From assembly GCA_934316925.1 (NCBI GenBank), contig CAKREC010000002.1:1-64000 (forward strand): a stretch of 64,000 nucleotides of DNA. Direction: 5' to 3'. A program made the translations under genes and the position numbers. Source of the stretch: an uncultured Eubacterium sp. Its GTDB lineage: Bacteria; Bacillota; Clostridia; Lachnospirales; Lachnospiraceae. Positions 25,676 to 34,618 of this stretch are shown one piece after another (within the stretch, counting starts at the first letter, position 1; each line of letters starts with the position of its first letter). A model generated the notes under the pieces. It was not told the origin of the DNA and searched no databases. It saw nothing but the letters and a program-made list of their open reading frames with translations.

Positions 25676-26959
25676 ATGGACAGACTGCATTTAACAGACT
25701 TGATCGAGCAAAAGGTACTTCAGCAGATCCAGGATGAATTTTCAAGATTTACAGGTATGGCTGCATTGACGGCAGACGCAGATGGTGTGCCAGTCACAAA
25801 GGGGAGCGGCTTTACTACTTTTTGCATGGAGCTGATCCGTTCTTCGGAATTGGGACGGCGCCGTTGTTTTGAGTGTGACAGAAAAGGTGCTATGCAGACT
25901 TTGAAGGATGGAAAGCCGAGTGTTTATTCTTGTCACGCAGGATTGATTGATTTTGCAGCACCGATCATGGTGAATGGACGAATGATCGGAAGCTTTATTG
26001 GCGGTCAGGTACGCAATGAAACGCTGGATGTCAAATATATGACACAAAAGGCAAAAGAGATGGGGATTGAGCCGGAGGCGTACATTGCCGAAGCAAAAAA
26101 GGCAAATGTTCTGTCAAAGCAAGAAGTAGAAAAAGCGGCGTCCTTTTTGACGGTGATCGCAGAGACCTTATCTCGAATGGCATATTACAACTACGAAGCA
26201 TTGCAGAAGAATCGTAAGATTTCCGAGACGTCACATGCACAGTCGCAGTTCATTACGCAGATGGCTATGAACATGAAAGATGATATGGTGCATTGGACAG
26301 AGCAGATCCGTGACTTCTCAGAAAAAGCAGATGTTGACGGTCAGCAGTTCAAGGAATGTGTCAATCAGGTTTTAGTTCAGAGTGCTGAGGTCAAATCAGC
26401 GATGGACAGTGCGATGAACTACATGCACATGGCTGAGGGCAAGATGGAACTGGCTGAATCGGAGTATCATATCCGGAATCTTATGCATGTTGTGGTGTTT
26501 TCAGTATATGATCTTGCAGAGAAGAAAAATGTCAAGTTAGAAGTAGACGTACAGGATGATGTTCCAGACTGTATGCTGGGAGACTCCGGACAGATCGGTC
26601 AGGTGTTGACGCAGATTTTACAGCAGAGCATTCGACGGATGGAATATGGTCTTTTACATATTACTGTTTCCTGCCAGCGGGAAGAGTACGCAGTTATGCT
26701 GGAGATAAAGATAGAGGAGAAGCCAGCTGGAGATTCCCGCAGTCGGGGACAGGACGGAATAGAGGAGTTGATCAGTCAGTTTGAAGAACAGACTGATTAT
26801 ATGGAAGATGTGGAAGGTACCGGTATGGTATATGTACAGAACCAGATACATGCGATGTCGGGTTCGATACAGTGTGCTGAAGAGGATGATAAGGTAAATG
26901 CCTTTTTGATTCAGATTCCGCAGCTTGAGATCAAGGAGGAGAGTGTGCATGGCATATGA
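25676..26959 (+). CDS. PocR-domain protein with degenerate histidine-kinase-like C-terminus
   Basis: 427 residues from ATG 25676 (GGGGTGATTT upstream); ATG 25628 lacks a site. Residues 8-165 are a PocR ligand-binding domain: LTDLIEQKVLQQIQDEFSRF, the Cys cluster in CMELIRSSELG...RRCFECD, and YSCHAGLIDFAAPI. The C-terminal half follows the layout of a sensor kinase, but there is no His in the dimerisation helix (FITQMAMNMKDDM), the ATPase N-box is QILQQS without its Asn, and no DxGxG motif is seen; only GTGM remains. It is therefore probably a ligand sensor without kinase activity. It overlaps the GGDEF-EAL gene by 11 bases, suggesting direct functional coupling. Confidence 0.7.
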   Translation: MDRLHLTDLIEQKVLQQIQDEFSRFTGMAALTADADGVPVTKGSGFTTFCMELIRSSELGRRRCFECDRKGAMQTLKDGKPSVYSCHAGLIDFAAPIMVNGRMIGSFIGGQVRNETLDVKYMTQKAKEMGIEPEAYIAEAKKANVLSKQEVEKAASFLTVIAETLSRMAYYNYEALQKNRKISETSHAQSQFITQMAMNMKDDMVHWTEQIRDFSEKADVDGQQFKECVNQVLVQSAEVKSAMDSAMNYMHMAEGKMELAESEYHIRNLMHVVVFSVYDLAEKKNVKLEVDVQDDVPDCMLGDSGQIGQVLTQILQQSIRRMEYGLLHITVSCQREEYAVMLEIKIEEKPAGDSRSRGQDGIEELISQFEEQTDYMEDVEGTGMVYVQNQIHAMSGSIQCAEEDDKVNAFLIQIPQLEIKEESVHGI

Positions 26960-28289
26960 GGTTGAGGATTATGCGGCGCAACTAAGCGAGGCGAAGACTG
27001 TTGCTGAGGTTCAGCAGATTGCAGAGGATTTGTTATATCATGACACCGAATTTGGTGTCTACAACATGTCTTTTTTGAACAAGAAGATTGCATCGCTGAT
27101 CGAAAATAAACAGATTCAGAATTATGTAGTGGTTCATTTTGATATGCATCGTTTTACTGCCGTAAACCGGCAGGTAGGACGAAGTGTGGGAACCGAGGTC
27201 ATGAAAAAGTATGTAAGAAGGTTACAGGAACTGTTGGGAGAACGCGGTTATGTAGGCCATGTTGGCGGAGATAACTTCATTGCACTTTTTCTGAAAGATG
27301 ATTTTGAGGAGGTAAGAAAGTTCCTCAAAGGTAAGAAAGTCAGCTACAGTGATGATGTTGGGGACGATGTGTGGTTGTCTACCTGTGCCGGATATTATTG
27401 CCTGTCAGAGAATTGTAGCACGGTAAATGAGATTATGGATCGCGTAAGTCTGGCCGTTCATAAGGCAAAGACGGATCCGGATCTTAGAGAAGCATTTGTC
27501 GATGACGAGTTACTTGACAAGCAGAACAATGTCAAGCTGATCGAGACGATGTTTGAGCAGGCACTGGCTGTCGATGAGATACAAGTATACTACCAGCCGA
27601 AAGTTCAGCTGAATGGATACCGCCTTGCCGGTGCGGAAGCGCTGAGTCGTTGGTTTCATGACGGAGAACTGATCATGCCGGCCAAATTCATCCCGATCCT
27701 GGAACAGTCGCAGTTGATCTGTGATCTGGATTTTTATGTATTGCGTCATGTGTGTGCAGATATTCGCCGCTGGCTGGATGAAGGCAAAAAAGTTGTGCGT
27801 GTGTCCGTCAATTTATCCCGCCGTAATCTGGACAATCCCGGTCTAGTCGAAGACATTATGGATACGATCGACTCTTATCAGGTTCCTCATGAATTGATCG
27901 AGATTGAACTTACCGAGACGACGACCGACGTGAACTTTATGGACTTACGCAAGGTCGTAGAAGCCTTACATGAAGAAGGAATCAGCACTTCTGTGGACGA
28001 TTTTGGTATGGGATATTCATCTTTGAATCTGATACGCGAACTTCCATGGAATGTATTGAAGATCGATCGAAGTTATCTGCCTGCAAGCAATGACGAAGAA
28101 AAATCCAATGAACATATCATGTTGAAACATCTGATCGCGATGTCACAGGATATGGGGCTGGAGTGTATTGTAGAAGGCGTTGAAAATGTAGATCAGATCA
28201 AGCTTTTGAAAAAGAATCACTGCTTTTTGGCGCAGGGATTTTACTTCGACAAACCATTACCAGTAAGCGAATTTGAAAAAAAACTGTAA
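26949..28289 (+). CDS. Cyclic di-GMP phosphodiesterase (degenerate GGDEF plus EAL)
   Basis: 446 residues from ATG 26949 after AAGGAGGAG. The GGDEF domain (about 25-190) has GGDNF at 105-109 instead of GGDEF/GGEEF, so cyclase activity is unlikely; such domains often bind GTP to control the EAL part. The EAL domain (about 195-440) keeps the metal and substrate set: EAL, SVNLSRRNL, IELTE, DDFGMGYSSL, LKIDRSYL, VEGVE and QGFYFDKPLP. It should hydrolyse cyclic di-GMP to pGpG. No membrane segment is seen; input most likely comes from the overlapping PocR-domain protein. Confidence 0.85.
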   Translation: MAYEVEDYAAQLSEAKTVAEVQQIAEDLLYHDTEFGVYNMSFLNKKIASLIENKQIQNYVVVHFDMHRFTAVNRQVGRSVGTEVMKKYVRRLQELLGERGYVGHVGGDNFIALFLKDDFEEVRKFLKGKKVSYSDDVGDDVWLSTCAGYYCLSENCSTVNEIMDRVSLAVHKAKTDPDLREAFVDDELLDKQNNVKLIETMFEQALAVDEIQVYYQPKVQLNGYRLAGAEALSRWFHDGELIMPAKFIPILEQSQLICDLDFYVLRHVCADIRRWLDEGKKVVRVSVNLSRRNLDNPGLVEDIMDTIDSYQVPHELIEIELTETTTDVNFMDLRKVVEALHEEGISTSVDDFGMGYSSLNLIRELPWNVLKIDRSYLPASNDEEKSNEHIMLKHLIAMSQDMGLECIVEGVENVDQIKLLKKNHCFLAQGFYFDKPLPVSEFEKKL

Positions 28290-28326
28290 ATCCCATGTAA
28301 AATCGTTAAAAATTTGACAATAAGGA

Positions 28327-28355
28327 TTGCATAATACAAATCTTCGTGATAGAAT
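28327..28355 (+). promoter_or_regulatory. Promoter of the riboflavin operon
   Basis: TTGCAT (28327-28332), 17 bases, TAGAAT (28350-28355), placing the transcript start just before the FMN aptamer. Confidence 0.6.
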
Positions 28356-28368
28356 AACAAGCAAAGCA

Positions 28369-28480
28369 TTTTCGGGGCAGGGTGCGATTCCCTACCGGCG
28401 GTATAGCCCGCGAGCAGCCATAGGCTGTTGATTCGGTGAGATTCCGAAGCCGACAGTATAGTCTGGATGAGAGAAGATGA
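28369..28480 (+). promoter_or_regulatory. FMN riboswitch (RFN element)
   Basis: All conserved blocks are present: TTCGGGGCAGGGTG, ATTCCCTACCGGCGGTATAG, CCCGCGAGC, GATTCGGTGAGATTCCG, AGCCGACAGTATAGTCTGGA and GAGAGAAGA. It binds FMN and shuts off the riboflavin genes through the terminator that follows at 28500-28531. Confidence 0.97.
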
Positions 28481-28499
28481 CTGAACTTATTTACAATGC

Positions 28500-28532
28500 C
28501 CGGAATGTCTTTAGGATATTCCGGTTTTTTTA
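28500..28532 (+). terminator. FMN riboswitch terminator
   Basis: CCGGAAT (28500-28506) pairs with ATTCCGG (28518-28524), followed by seven T. It is the expression platform of the FMN riboswitch. Confidence 0.85.
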
Positions 28533-28566
28533 TTGTGATTCCTGTTAAGAAAGAAGGAGAAAAGAA

Positions 28567-29658
28567 ATGACGAAATACGAGTACATGCAGTTAGCAGTCG
28601 ACATGGCAAAAAAAGGAATGGGACATACCTCACCCAATCCAATGGTAGGCTGCGTTGTCGTGAAGAATGGAAGAATCATGACAGAAGGATATCATCAGCA
28701 GTACGGAGAGTATCATGCAGAAAGAAATGCTCTTATGAAATGTGAATATGACCTCACCGGTGCTGATATGTATGTGACACTGGAACCGTGTTGTCATCAG
28801 GGAAAGACACCGCCATGTACAGATATTATTATTGAACGTGGAATTGGAAGGGTGTTTATCGGAACTCTGGATCCGAATCCTTTGATCGCAGGAAAAGGAG
28901 TACAGGTTTTAAAAGAACATGGACTGAAAGTGGAAACCGGTATTCTGGAAAGAGAATGTCAGGAATTGAATGAGATCTTCTTCCAGTATATTTCTACGGG
29001 AATTCCGTATGTGGCCATGAAGTATGCGATGACACTGGATGGCAAGATTGCTACATTTACCGGGGACTCGAAATGGGTGACAGGGGATGTGGCAAGACAT
29101 CATGTTCATGAAATGCGTAAGAAATACAGTGCGATCATGGTTGGAATTGGAACCGTTCTGGTAGATGATCCGATGTTAAACTGCCGGATCGAACAGGATG
29201 TAGATCCACTGCGTATTGTGTGCGACTCTCATTTGCGGATTCCGTTAAACAGCCAGTTAGTCAGAACTGCCAAAACGATCCCGACGATGGTTGCTTATGC
29301 GACGGGCGATGAAGACAAACTGGAGGCACTGCGTGAGGCAGGCGTTCAGCTGGTTCAGATCAATGACAATGGCAGAGTCAATTTCAAAGAATTGATGATC
29401 GAACTTGGCAAGCGGAAGATCGACAGTGTGTTGATCGAGGGGGGCGGAACCTTTCATGGCACCGTGCTTAAGAGTGGCTTGGTAAAAAGGATCTACTGTT
29501 ACATCGCACCAAAACTGATCGGCGGCAAAGAGGCAAAATCTCCGGTTGAAGGCGATGGATTCAGTTTGATGAAAGAAGCGTTAGAGATCACAGAAACGGA
29601 AATCCTTAAATTAGGCGAGGATATCTGTGTCACTGGAAAAGTGGTTCAGCCAGAGTAA
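28567..29658 (+). CDS. ribD: Bifunctional pyrimidine deaminase/reductase RibD
   Basis: 363 residues. The N-terminal deaminase has the zinc site HAERNAL and PCCHQGKTPPC; the C-terminal reductase (about 145-363) has KYAMTLDGKIA, GTVLVDDPMLNCR and a GGGTFHG nucleotide loop. It converts the pyrimidine product of GTP cyclohydrolase II in two steps of riboflavin synthesis. It is the first gene after the FMN riboswitch, followed by ribE after 31 bases. Confidence 0.96.
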   Translation: MTKYEYMQLAVDMAKKGMGHTSPNPMVGCVVVKNGRIMTEGYHQQYGEYHAERNALMKCEYDLTGADMYVTLEPCCHQGKTPPCTDIIIERGIGRVFIGTLDPNPLIAGKGVQVLKEHGLKVETGILERECQELNEIFFQYISTGIPYVAMKYAMTLDGKIATFTGDSKWVTGDVARHHVHEMRKKYSAIMVGIGTVLVDDPMLNCRIEQDVDPLRIVCDSHLRIPLNSQLVRTAKTIPTMVAYATGDEDKLEALREAGVQLVQINDNGRVNFKELMIELGKRKIDSVLIEGGGTFHGTVLKSGLVKRIYCYIAPKLIGGKEAKSPVEGDGFSLMKEALEITETEILKLGEDICVTGKVVQPE

Positions 29659-29689
29659 ATGGCCGGTACCATCAGAAGAGAGGATCGAT

Positions 29690-30340
29690 ATGTTTACAGG
29701 TATTATTGAAGAAATCGGTACGATTTCCGGCATCAAAAAAGGAAATGAATCCGCCGTTCTGACGATTGCATGCGAGGACGTATTGAAGGATACGAAGATC
29801 GGTGACAGTATCGCGGTAAATGGTGTCTGCCTTACGGTAACATCGTTTGTATCCGGCGGCTACACGGCGGATGTGATGGCGGAGACGATCGATCGGAGTT
29901 CGCTAGGGCAGTTATCCGTGGGAAGTCGTGTGAATCTGGAACGTGCGATGGCAGCAGATGGCCGGTTTGGTGGTCATATCGTGGCAGGACACATTGACGG
30001 AACCGGCGTGATACGATCGATTGAAAAAGACGAAACAGCGGTTTGGTATGAGATTGAAGCACCGAAAGCAATTATGCGGTATATCATTGAAAAAGGTTCG
30101 ATTGCAATTGATGGGATCAGCCTTACGGTAGCACGCGTAGAAGATGCGTCATTTCGTGTTTCGATCATTCCGCATACGCAGAAAGAGACAACGCTGGCAG
30201 ATCGTGTTCCGGGGGATGTAGTGAATCTGGAGAATGATCTGATCGGAAAATATGTAGAAAAACTGTGTGGCTTCGATACAGAACAAAAGAAAGAGTCAAA
30301 AGTTACGATGAGTTTTTTAGCGGAAAATGGATTCTTATAA
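29690..30340 (+). CDS. ribE: Riboflavin synthase alpha chain
   Basis: 216 residues from ATG 29690, after AGAGAGGAT; an in-frame start at 29627 lies inside ribD. It begins MFTGIIEEIGTI, the family start. It has two lumazine-binding repeats, each with a VNGVCLTV/IDGISLTV motif. It dismutates two 6,7-dimethyl-8-ribityllumazine molecules to riboflavin. Second gene of the operon. Confidence 0.95.
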   Translation: MFTGIIEEIGTISGIKKGNESAVLTIACEDVLKDTKIGDSIAVNGVCLTVTSFVSGGYTADVMAETIDRSSLGQLSVGSRVNLERAMAADGRFGGHIVAGHIDGTGVIRSIEKDETAVWYEIEAPKAIMRYIIEKGSIAIDGISLTVARVEDASFRVSIIPHTQKETTLADRVPGDVVNLENDLIGKYVEKLCGFDTEQKKESKVTMSFLAENGFL

Positions 30341-30361
30341 AATGAGAAAGGAAATGGATTG

Positions 30362-31579
30362 ATGAGTGAATTTGCAACCATAGACCAGGCGTTGGAAGAT
30401 CTTCGCCAGGGAAAAATAATATTAGTGATTGATGATCCGGATCGTGAGAACGAAGGAGATCTGATCTGTGCGGCAGAATTTGCAACAACAGAGAATGTGA
30501 ATGCTATGGCATCTTTGGCAAAAGGACTGATCTGTATGCCGATGAGCCGGGAATATACCGCAAAACTTGGTTTAAATCAGATGGTAGAGGTAAATACGGA
30601 CAATCATTCGACCGCATTTACCGTATCGATCGATCATGTTGACACAACAACCGGAATTTCGGCAGTGGAGCGTTCGCTTACCGCTATGAAATGTGTGGAC
30701 GAGGATGCAAAACCGGAGGATTTCCGCCGTCCGGGGCATATGTTCCCGTTGGAGGCAAGAGAAGGCGGTGTCCTGAAAAGAGCCGGCCATACGGAAGCAA
30801 CCGTAGATTTTATGCGACTGGCTGGTTTAAAGGAATGCGGACTCTGTTGTGAGATCATGCGGGATGACGGTCAGATGATGCGGACAACAGAGTTATTGGA
30901 ATTTGCCAAAGAGCATGGATTCCATATTGTGACGATCGAGCAGTTAATCAAAAAACGTCTTGAGACAGAGAGCCTTGTAAAAAAAGAAGCAGAGGCAAAA
31001 TTGCCGACCAAGTATGGTGATTTTACGATTCACGGATATGAAAATGTGCTGAATGGAGAACATCATGTAGCGCTTACGATGGGAGATGTGACAGATGGAA
31101 AACCGGTTCTTTGCCGTGTCCACTCTGAATGTCTTACCGGCGATGTCTTTGGCTCCAATCGTTGCGACTGCGGCGAACAGCTTGAAAATGCTTTAAAAGC
31201 AATTGCCAAAGAGGGGCGTGGAATTCTTCTGTATCTTCGTCAGGAAGGTCGTGGCATTGGTTTGATCAACAAACTGAAGGCATATGAGCTTCAGGAACAG
31301 GGCTATGACACGGTAGAGGCTAATGTTAAACTTGGTTTTGCGCCGGATCTTCGTGAGTATGGAATCGGTGCGGAGATCTTATACGATCTGGGAGCCAAAA
31401 AACTCCGGCTTCTGACCAATAATCCGGCAAAAATATCCGGACTTTCCGGATATGGCATTTCTATTGAGGAGCGTGTGCCGATTGAGATTGCGCCAAAGCC
31501 AGAAGATTATAAATACTTGGTAACCAAACAGGAAAAAATGCAGCATATGACACATTATAAAGAAAATGGAGGAAAGTAA
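30362..31579 (+). CDS. ribBA: DHBP synthase/GTP cyclohydrolase II fusion RibBA
   Basis: 405 residues from ATG 30362 (AAAGGAA upstream). The N-terminal half (1-205) is 3,4-dihydroxy-2-butanone-4-phosphate synthase with [11 protein letters not shown] and RRPGHMFPL. The C-terminal half is GTP cyclohydrolase II with [14 protein letters not shown], the zinc cysteines of CDCGEQL, and the RQEGRGIGL loop. It supplies both branches of riboflavin synthesis. ribH starts 1 base after its stop. Confidence 0.96.
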   Translation: MSEFATIDQALEDLRQGKIILVIDDPDRENEGDLICAAEFATTENVNAMASLAKGLICMPMSREYTAKLGLNQMVEVNTDNHSTAFTVSIDHVDTTTGISAVERSLTAMKCVDEDAKPEDFRRPGHMFPLEAREGGVLKRAGHTEATVDFMRLAGLKECGLCCEIMRDDGQMMRTTELLEFAKEHGFHIVTIEQLIKKRLETESLVKKEAEAKLPTKYGDFTIHGYENVLNGEHHVALTMGDVTDGKPVLCRVHSECLTGDVFGSNRCDCGEQLENALKAIAKEGRGILLYLRQEGRGIGLINKLKAYELQEQGYDTVEANVKLGFAPDLREYGIGAEILYDLGAKKLRLLTNNPAKISGLSGYGISIEERVPIEIAPKPEDYKYLVTKQEKMQHMTHYKENGGK

Positions 31580-31580
31580 A

Positions 31581-32042
31581 ATGAGAACATTAGAAGGAAA
31601 TGTAATTGGAAATGATATGAAGATTGGTATCGTGGCAGCACGTTTCAATGAGTTTATTGTAAGCAAACTGATCGGTGGTGCCGAGGATGCTTTGGTAAGA
31701 CATGGTGTGGATACCGATGATATTGATCTGGCATGGGTACCGGGAGCATTTGAAATTCCGGTCATTGCAGAAAAAATGGCGAAAACAGGAAAATATGATG
31801 CCATTCTTTGTCTTGGTGCCGTCATCAAAGGTTCTACTTCCCACTATGATTATGTATGTGCCGAGGTGAGCAAAGGAGTAGCAACCGTGGGACTGAATAC
31901 CGGTGTTCCTACGTTGTTTGGCGTTCTGACAACCGACAATATTGAACAGGCAATTGAGAGAGCAGGAACAAAAGCTGGAAATAAAGGTTATGATGTAGCT
32001 TGCTCCGCAATAGAAATGGTAAATCTTATTAAAAATCTGTAA
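31581..32042 (+). CDS. ribH: 6,7-Dimethyl-8-ribityllumazine synthase
   Basis: 153 residues from ATG 31581 with GGAGGAAAG upstream. Conserved parts: [35 protein letters not shown] (with the active-site His) and [12 protein letters not shown]. It joins the RibBA and RibD products to form lumazine and usually assembles as a capsid-like shell. Last biosynthetic gene of the operon; the MATE gene follows after 25 bases. Confidence 0.96.
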   Translation: MRTLEGNVIGNDMKIGIVAARFNEFIVSKLIGGAEDALVRHGVDTDDIDLAWVPGAFEIPVIAEKMAKTGKYDAILCLGAVIKGSTSHYDYVCAEVSKGVATVGLNTGVPTLFGVLTTDNIEQAIERAGTKAGNKGYDVACSAIEMVNLIKNL

Positions 32043-32067
32043 TAAGAGTGAGTAAAAGAGGAGTATT

Positions 32068-33438
32068 ATGGCAGTAGAAAAGAGTACGATGCAGGATATG
32101 ACGGTAGGAAGTCCTGTTCGTCATATATTAAAATTCTTTTTTCCATTGTTATTTGGAATGTTGTTTCAGCAGTTTTACAGTTTGGTAGATACTGCGATTG
32201 TAGGAAGATTTTTAGGACCGGATGCCCTTGCTGCGGTAGGGGCAACCGGTTCTGTAAATTTTCTGGTTCTTGGTTTTTGTATGGGTGTTTGTTTTGGTTT
32301 TGCCTTACCGGTCGCCCAGATATTTGGAGAAAAAGATTATGATGGTCTTCGCAGATTTGTTGCCAACAGTGTCTGGCTGTCTGCGATTTTTGCTGTTGTC
32401 ATGACAGTTGTGGTGTGTATTTTGTGCAATCAGATCATGATATGGATGGATACGCCGGCAGACATCATTGATCAATCCTATCAGTATATCTTTATTATTT
32501 TTCTTGGAATCCCGGTTACTTATCTGTATAACCTGTTATCGGGGCTGATGAGAGCGCTGGGAGACAGCAAGACACCACTGGTATTTTTGATCATTTCTTC
32601 GGTGCTCAATATCATCTTTGACTTATTGGCGATCATTGTATTCCACCTGGGAGTTGCAGGAGCGGCAGGCGCAACTGTGCTGGCACAGCTGATTTCCGGT
32701 GTGCTTTGTCTTTTGACGATGAAGAAAAAATTCCCATTGCTCAAACTGGAAAAGAGCCATTGGAAGTGGAATGGCCATTGTGTAGCCAAATTGTGTGGAA
32801 TGGGAATCCCGATGGGACTGCAGTATTCCATCACCGCCATTGGTAGCGTTATTTTGCAGAAAGCGGTAAATCAGCTGGGGTCTACCGTAGTGGCGGCGAT
32901 CGCTGCCGGAGGACGTATCAGTATGTTTCTTTGCTGCCCATATGATGCGATGGGATCTACGATGGCAACCTACACAGGGCAGAATCTTGGTGCAAGAGAG
33001 TTAAAGCGTGTAGACAAGGGAATGTTCTCCTGCAGTGGAATTGCACTGGTTTATTCGGTATTTGCGATCGTGGTCACCTGTCTGCTGGGACCATATATGG
33101 CCATGTTGTTTGTCAGTGGAAGTGAGACCGGACTGATCGATCTGATCCAGACATATCTGGTGTGGACCGGAGCGTTTTATTTTCCGCTGGCGTTGGTTAA
33201 TATTGTACGATTCACAATACAGGGACTCGGCTTTGGCAAACTGGCGATTTTAGCCGGTGTCTGTGAAATGATCGCGCGCACGATCGTGGGATTTTACTTT
33301 GTTCCGGCATTTGGGTATACAGCAGCCTGCCTGGCAAGTCCGGTGGCATGGATCCTGGCGGATCTGTTTTTGATCCCGGCATATTTTTGGTGCATCCGAT
33401 ACTTGAAACATCGTGTTTTTGCCAGAGAGCAAGGATAA
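32068..33438 (+). CDS. MATE-family multidrug efflux transporter
   Basis: 456 residues with twelve predicted membrane helices. The N-terminal segment GSPVRHILKFFFPLLFGMLF and the repeat LVDTAIVGRFLGPDALAAVG are typical of the DinF/NorM-like MATE group. It exchanges cations for organic substrates across the inner membrane. It follows ribH closely and may be co-transcribed with the riboflavin genes; whether it exports a flavin or a drug cannot be told. Confidence 0.88.
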   Translation: MAVEKSTMQDMTVGSPVRHILKFFFPLLFGMLFQQFYSLVDTAIVGRFLGPDALAAVGATGSVNFLVLGFCMGVCFGFALPVAQIFGEKDYDGLRRFVANSVWLSAIFAVVMTVVVCILCNQIMIWMDTPADIIDQSYQYIFIIFLGIPVTYLYNLLSGLMRALGDSKTPLVFLIISSVLNIIFDLLAIIVFHLGVAGAAGATVLAQLISGVLCLLTMKKKFPLLKLEKSHWKWNGHCVAKLCGMGIPMGLQYSITAIGSVILQKAVNQLGSTVVAAIAAGGRISMFLCCPYDAMGSTMATYTGQNLGARELKRVDKGMFSCSGIALVYSVFAIVVTCLLGPYMAMLFVSGSETGLIDLIQTYLVWTGAFYFPLALVNIVRFTIQGLGFGKLAILAGVCEMIARTIVGFYFVPAFGYTAACLASPVAWILADLFLIPAYFWCIRYLKHRVFAREQG

Positions 33439-33450
33439 GGGGGAATATCA

Positions 33451-34299
33451 TTGATTCGACTGATTGCGTTTGATCTTGATGGCACTGCCTTAAATGATGA
33501 AAAAAAGATGACAGAGGTCACCAGAAAGAGTCTGGTCGCGGCGGCAAAGAGGGGAATTACATTGCTGCCGGCAACCGGCCGTCATTTTGAAGGAGTTCCG
33601 GAGGTAGTGCGGGAACTTCCCGGTGCGCCGTATATTCTTACAACCAATGGAGGTGGGATATACCGCACGGAAAATGGGCAGTGTGAATATGGCGTGTCGA
33701 TGTCTCTGCCGGAGTTTCTGGATATGATGAAACAATTAGAAGCGCTGGATGTAATGGCAGATGCGTTTGTTGATGGGAAGGCGTATATGAACCGGAATAA
33801 AAGACATATGATCGAGCAGATGGACATCAACGATGCAGTCAAGGAGTACCTTTATCAATCCAGACATCTGGTGGATGACCAGATTGAATTTTTGCGTCAG
33901 GGACAACACAATATCGAAAAGCTTACGATCAATTTTATCAATCTTCCCAACGGAGAACGCAAGCATTATGAGGAGGCGTGGGACATTGTCAGACAGTATC
34001 CGTGCTTCCATGCTGTGTCCGGTGGCATGAAGAATATAGAAGTCACAGCACAGGGGATTTCCAAGGCCAGCGGTCTTGATTATATAGGCAAAAAACTTGG
34101 CATTCGTCCGGAGGAGATGATGGCGTTTGGTGATTCCGGAAATGATGAACAGATGTTGCAGTATGTCGGTTTTGGCGTCGCGATGGCAAATGGCGAAGCA
34201 ATGGTAAAAGAGGCTGCAGATTATATTACCGATTCCAATAATGCAGATGGCATTGCGTCCTGCCTGCAAAAGATGAAAGAGAGGATTCAAAATGGATAG
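33451..34299 (+). CDS. Cof-type HAD-IIB phosphatase
   Basis: 282 residues from TTG 33451, with AAGGGGGAA upstream. Motif I FDLDGTALND (nucleophile Asp), motif II in TLLPATGRHFE, the Lys motif near GISKASGLDYI and motif IV GDSGNDEQML are all present, with a C2-type cap in the middle. Members dephosphorylate sugar phosphates or flavin precursors; the location after the rib operon would fit the missing riboflavin-pathway phosphatase, but this is inference only. Confidence 0.85.
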   Translation: MIRLIAFDLDGTALNDEKKMTEVTRKSLVAAAKRGITLLPATGRHFEGVPEVVRELPGAPYILTTNGGGIYRTENGQCEYGVSMSLPEFLDMMKQLEALDVMADAFVDGKAYMNRNKRHMIEQMDINDAVKEYLYQSRHLVDDQIEFLRQGQHNIEKLTINFINLPNGERKHYEEAWDIVRQYPCFHAVSGGMKNIEVTAQGISKASGLDYIGKKLGIRPEEMMAFGDSGNDEQMLQYVGFGVAMANGEAMVKEAADYITDSNNADGIASCLQKMKERIQNG

Positions 34300-34618
34300 T
34301 GAAGTCAGATTAAGTGATTCTGAATTACAGATCATGGATGTCCTTTGGGATGAGGGAGAATGCAAAGCCAGTGAGCTGGTGAAGATCCTTGCAAAGAAAA
34401 CCGGCTGGAACCGGAATACAACATATACGATTGCAAAAAAATGTGTGGCGAAAGGTGCGGTAAAAAGAATTGAACCCGGCTTTCATTGTCATCCGATGAT
34501 AACAAGAAGCCAGGTTCAACGCTTGGAAATGGAAGATCTTCTGGAAAAGCTTTTTCAGGGAAATACCGATCAGTTTCTGACCTGCGCGGTAGAAGTGACG
34601 CGAGGAAAGGAATCCTGA
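34292..34618 (+). CDS. BlaI/MecI/CopY-type repressor
   Basis: 108 residues, starting 8 bases before the HAD gene stops. The winged-helix pattern is clear: LSDSELQIMDVLWDEGECKA and NRNTTYTIAKKCVAKGAVKR. BlaI relatives repress beta-lactamase or copper genes, usually next to a BlaR1-type sensor protease; none is present here. At 108 residues it is slightly shorter than typical BlaI (about 125). Its TGA (34616-34618) touches the stop of the opposite-strand gene. Confidence 0.8.
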   Translation: MDSEVRLSDSELQIMDVLWDEGECKASELVKILAKKTGWNRNTTYTIAKKCVAKGAVKRIEPGFHCHPMITRSQVQRLEMEDLLEKLFQGNTDQFLTCAVEVTRGKES

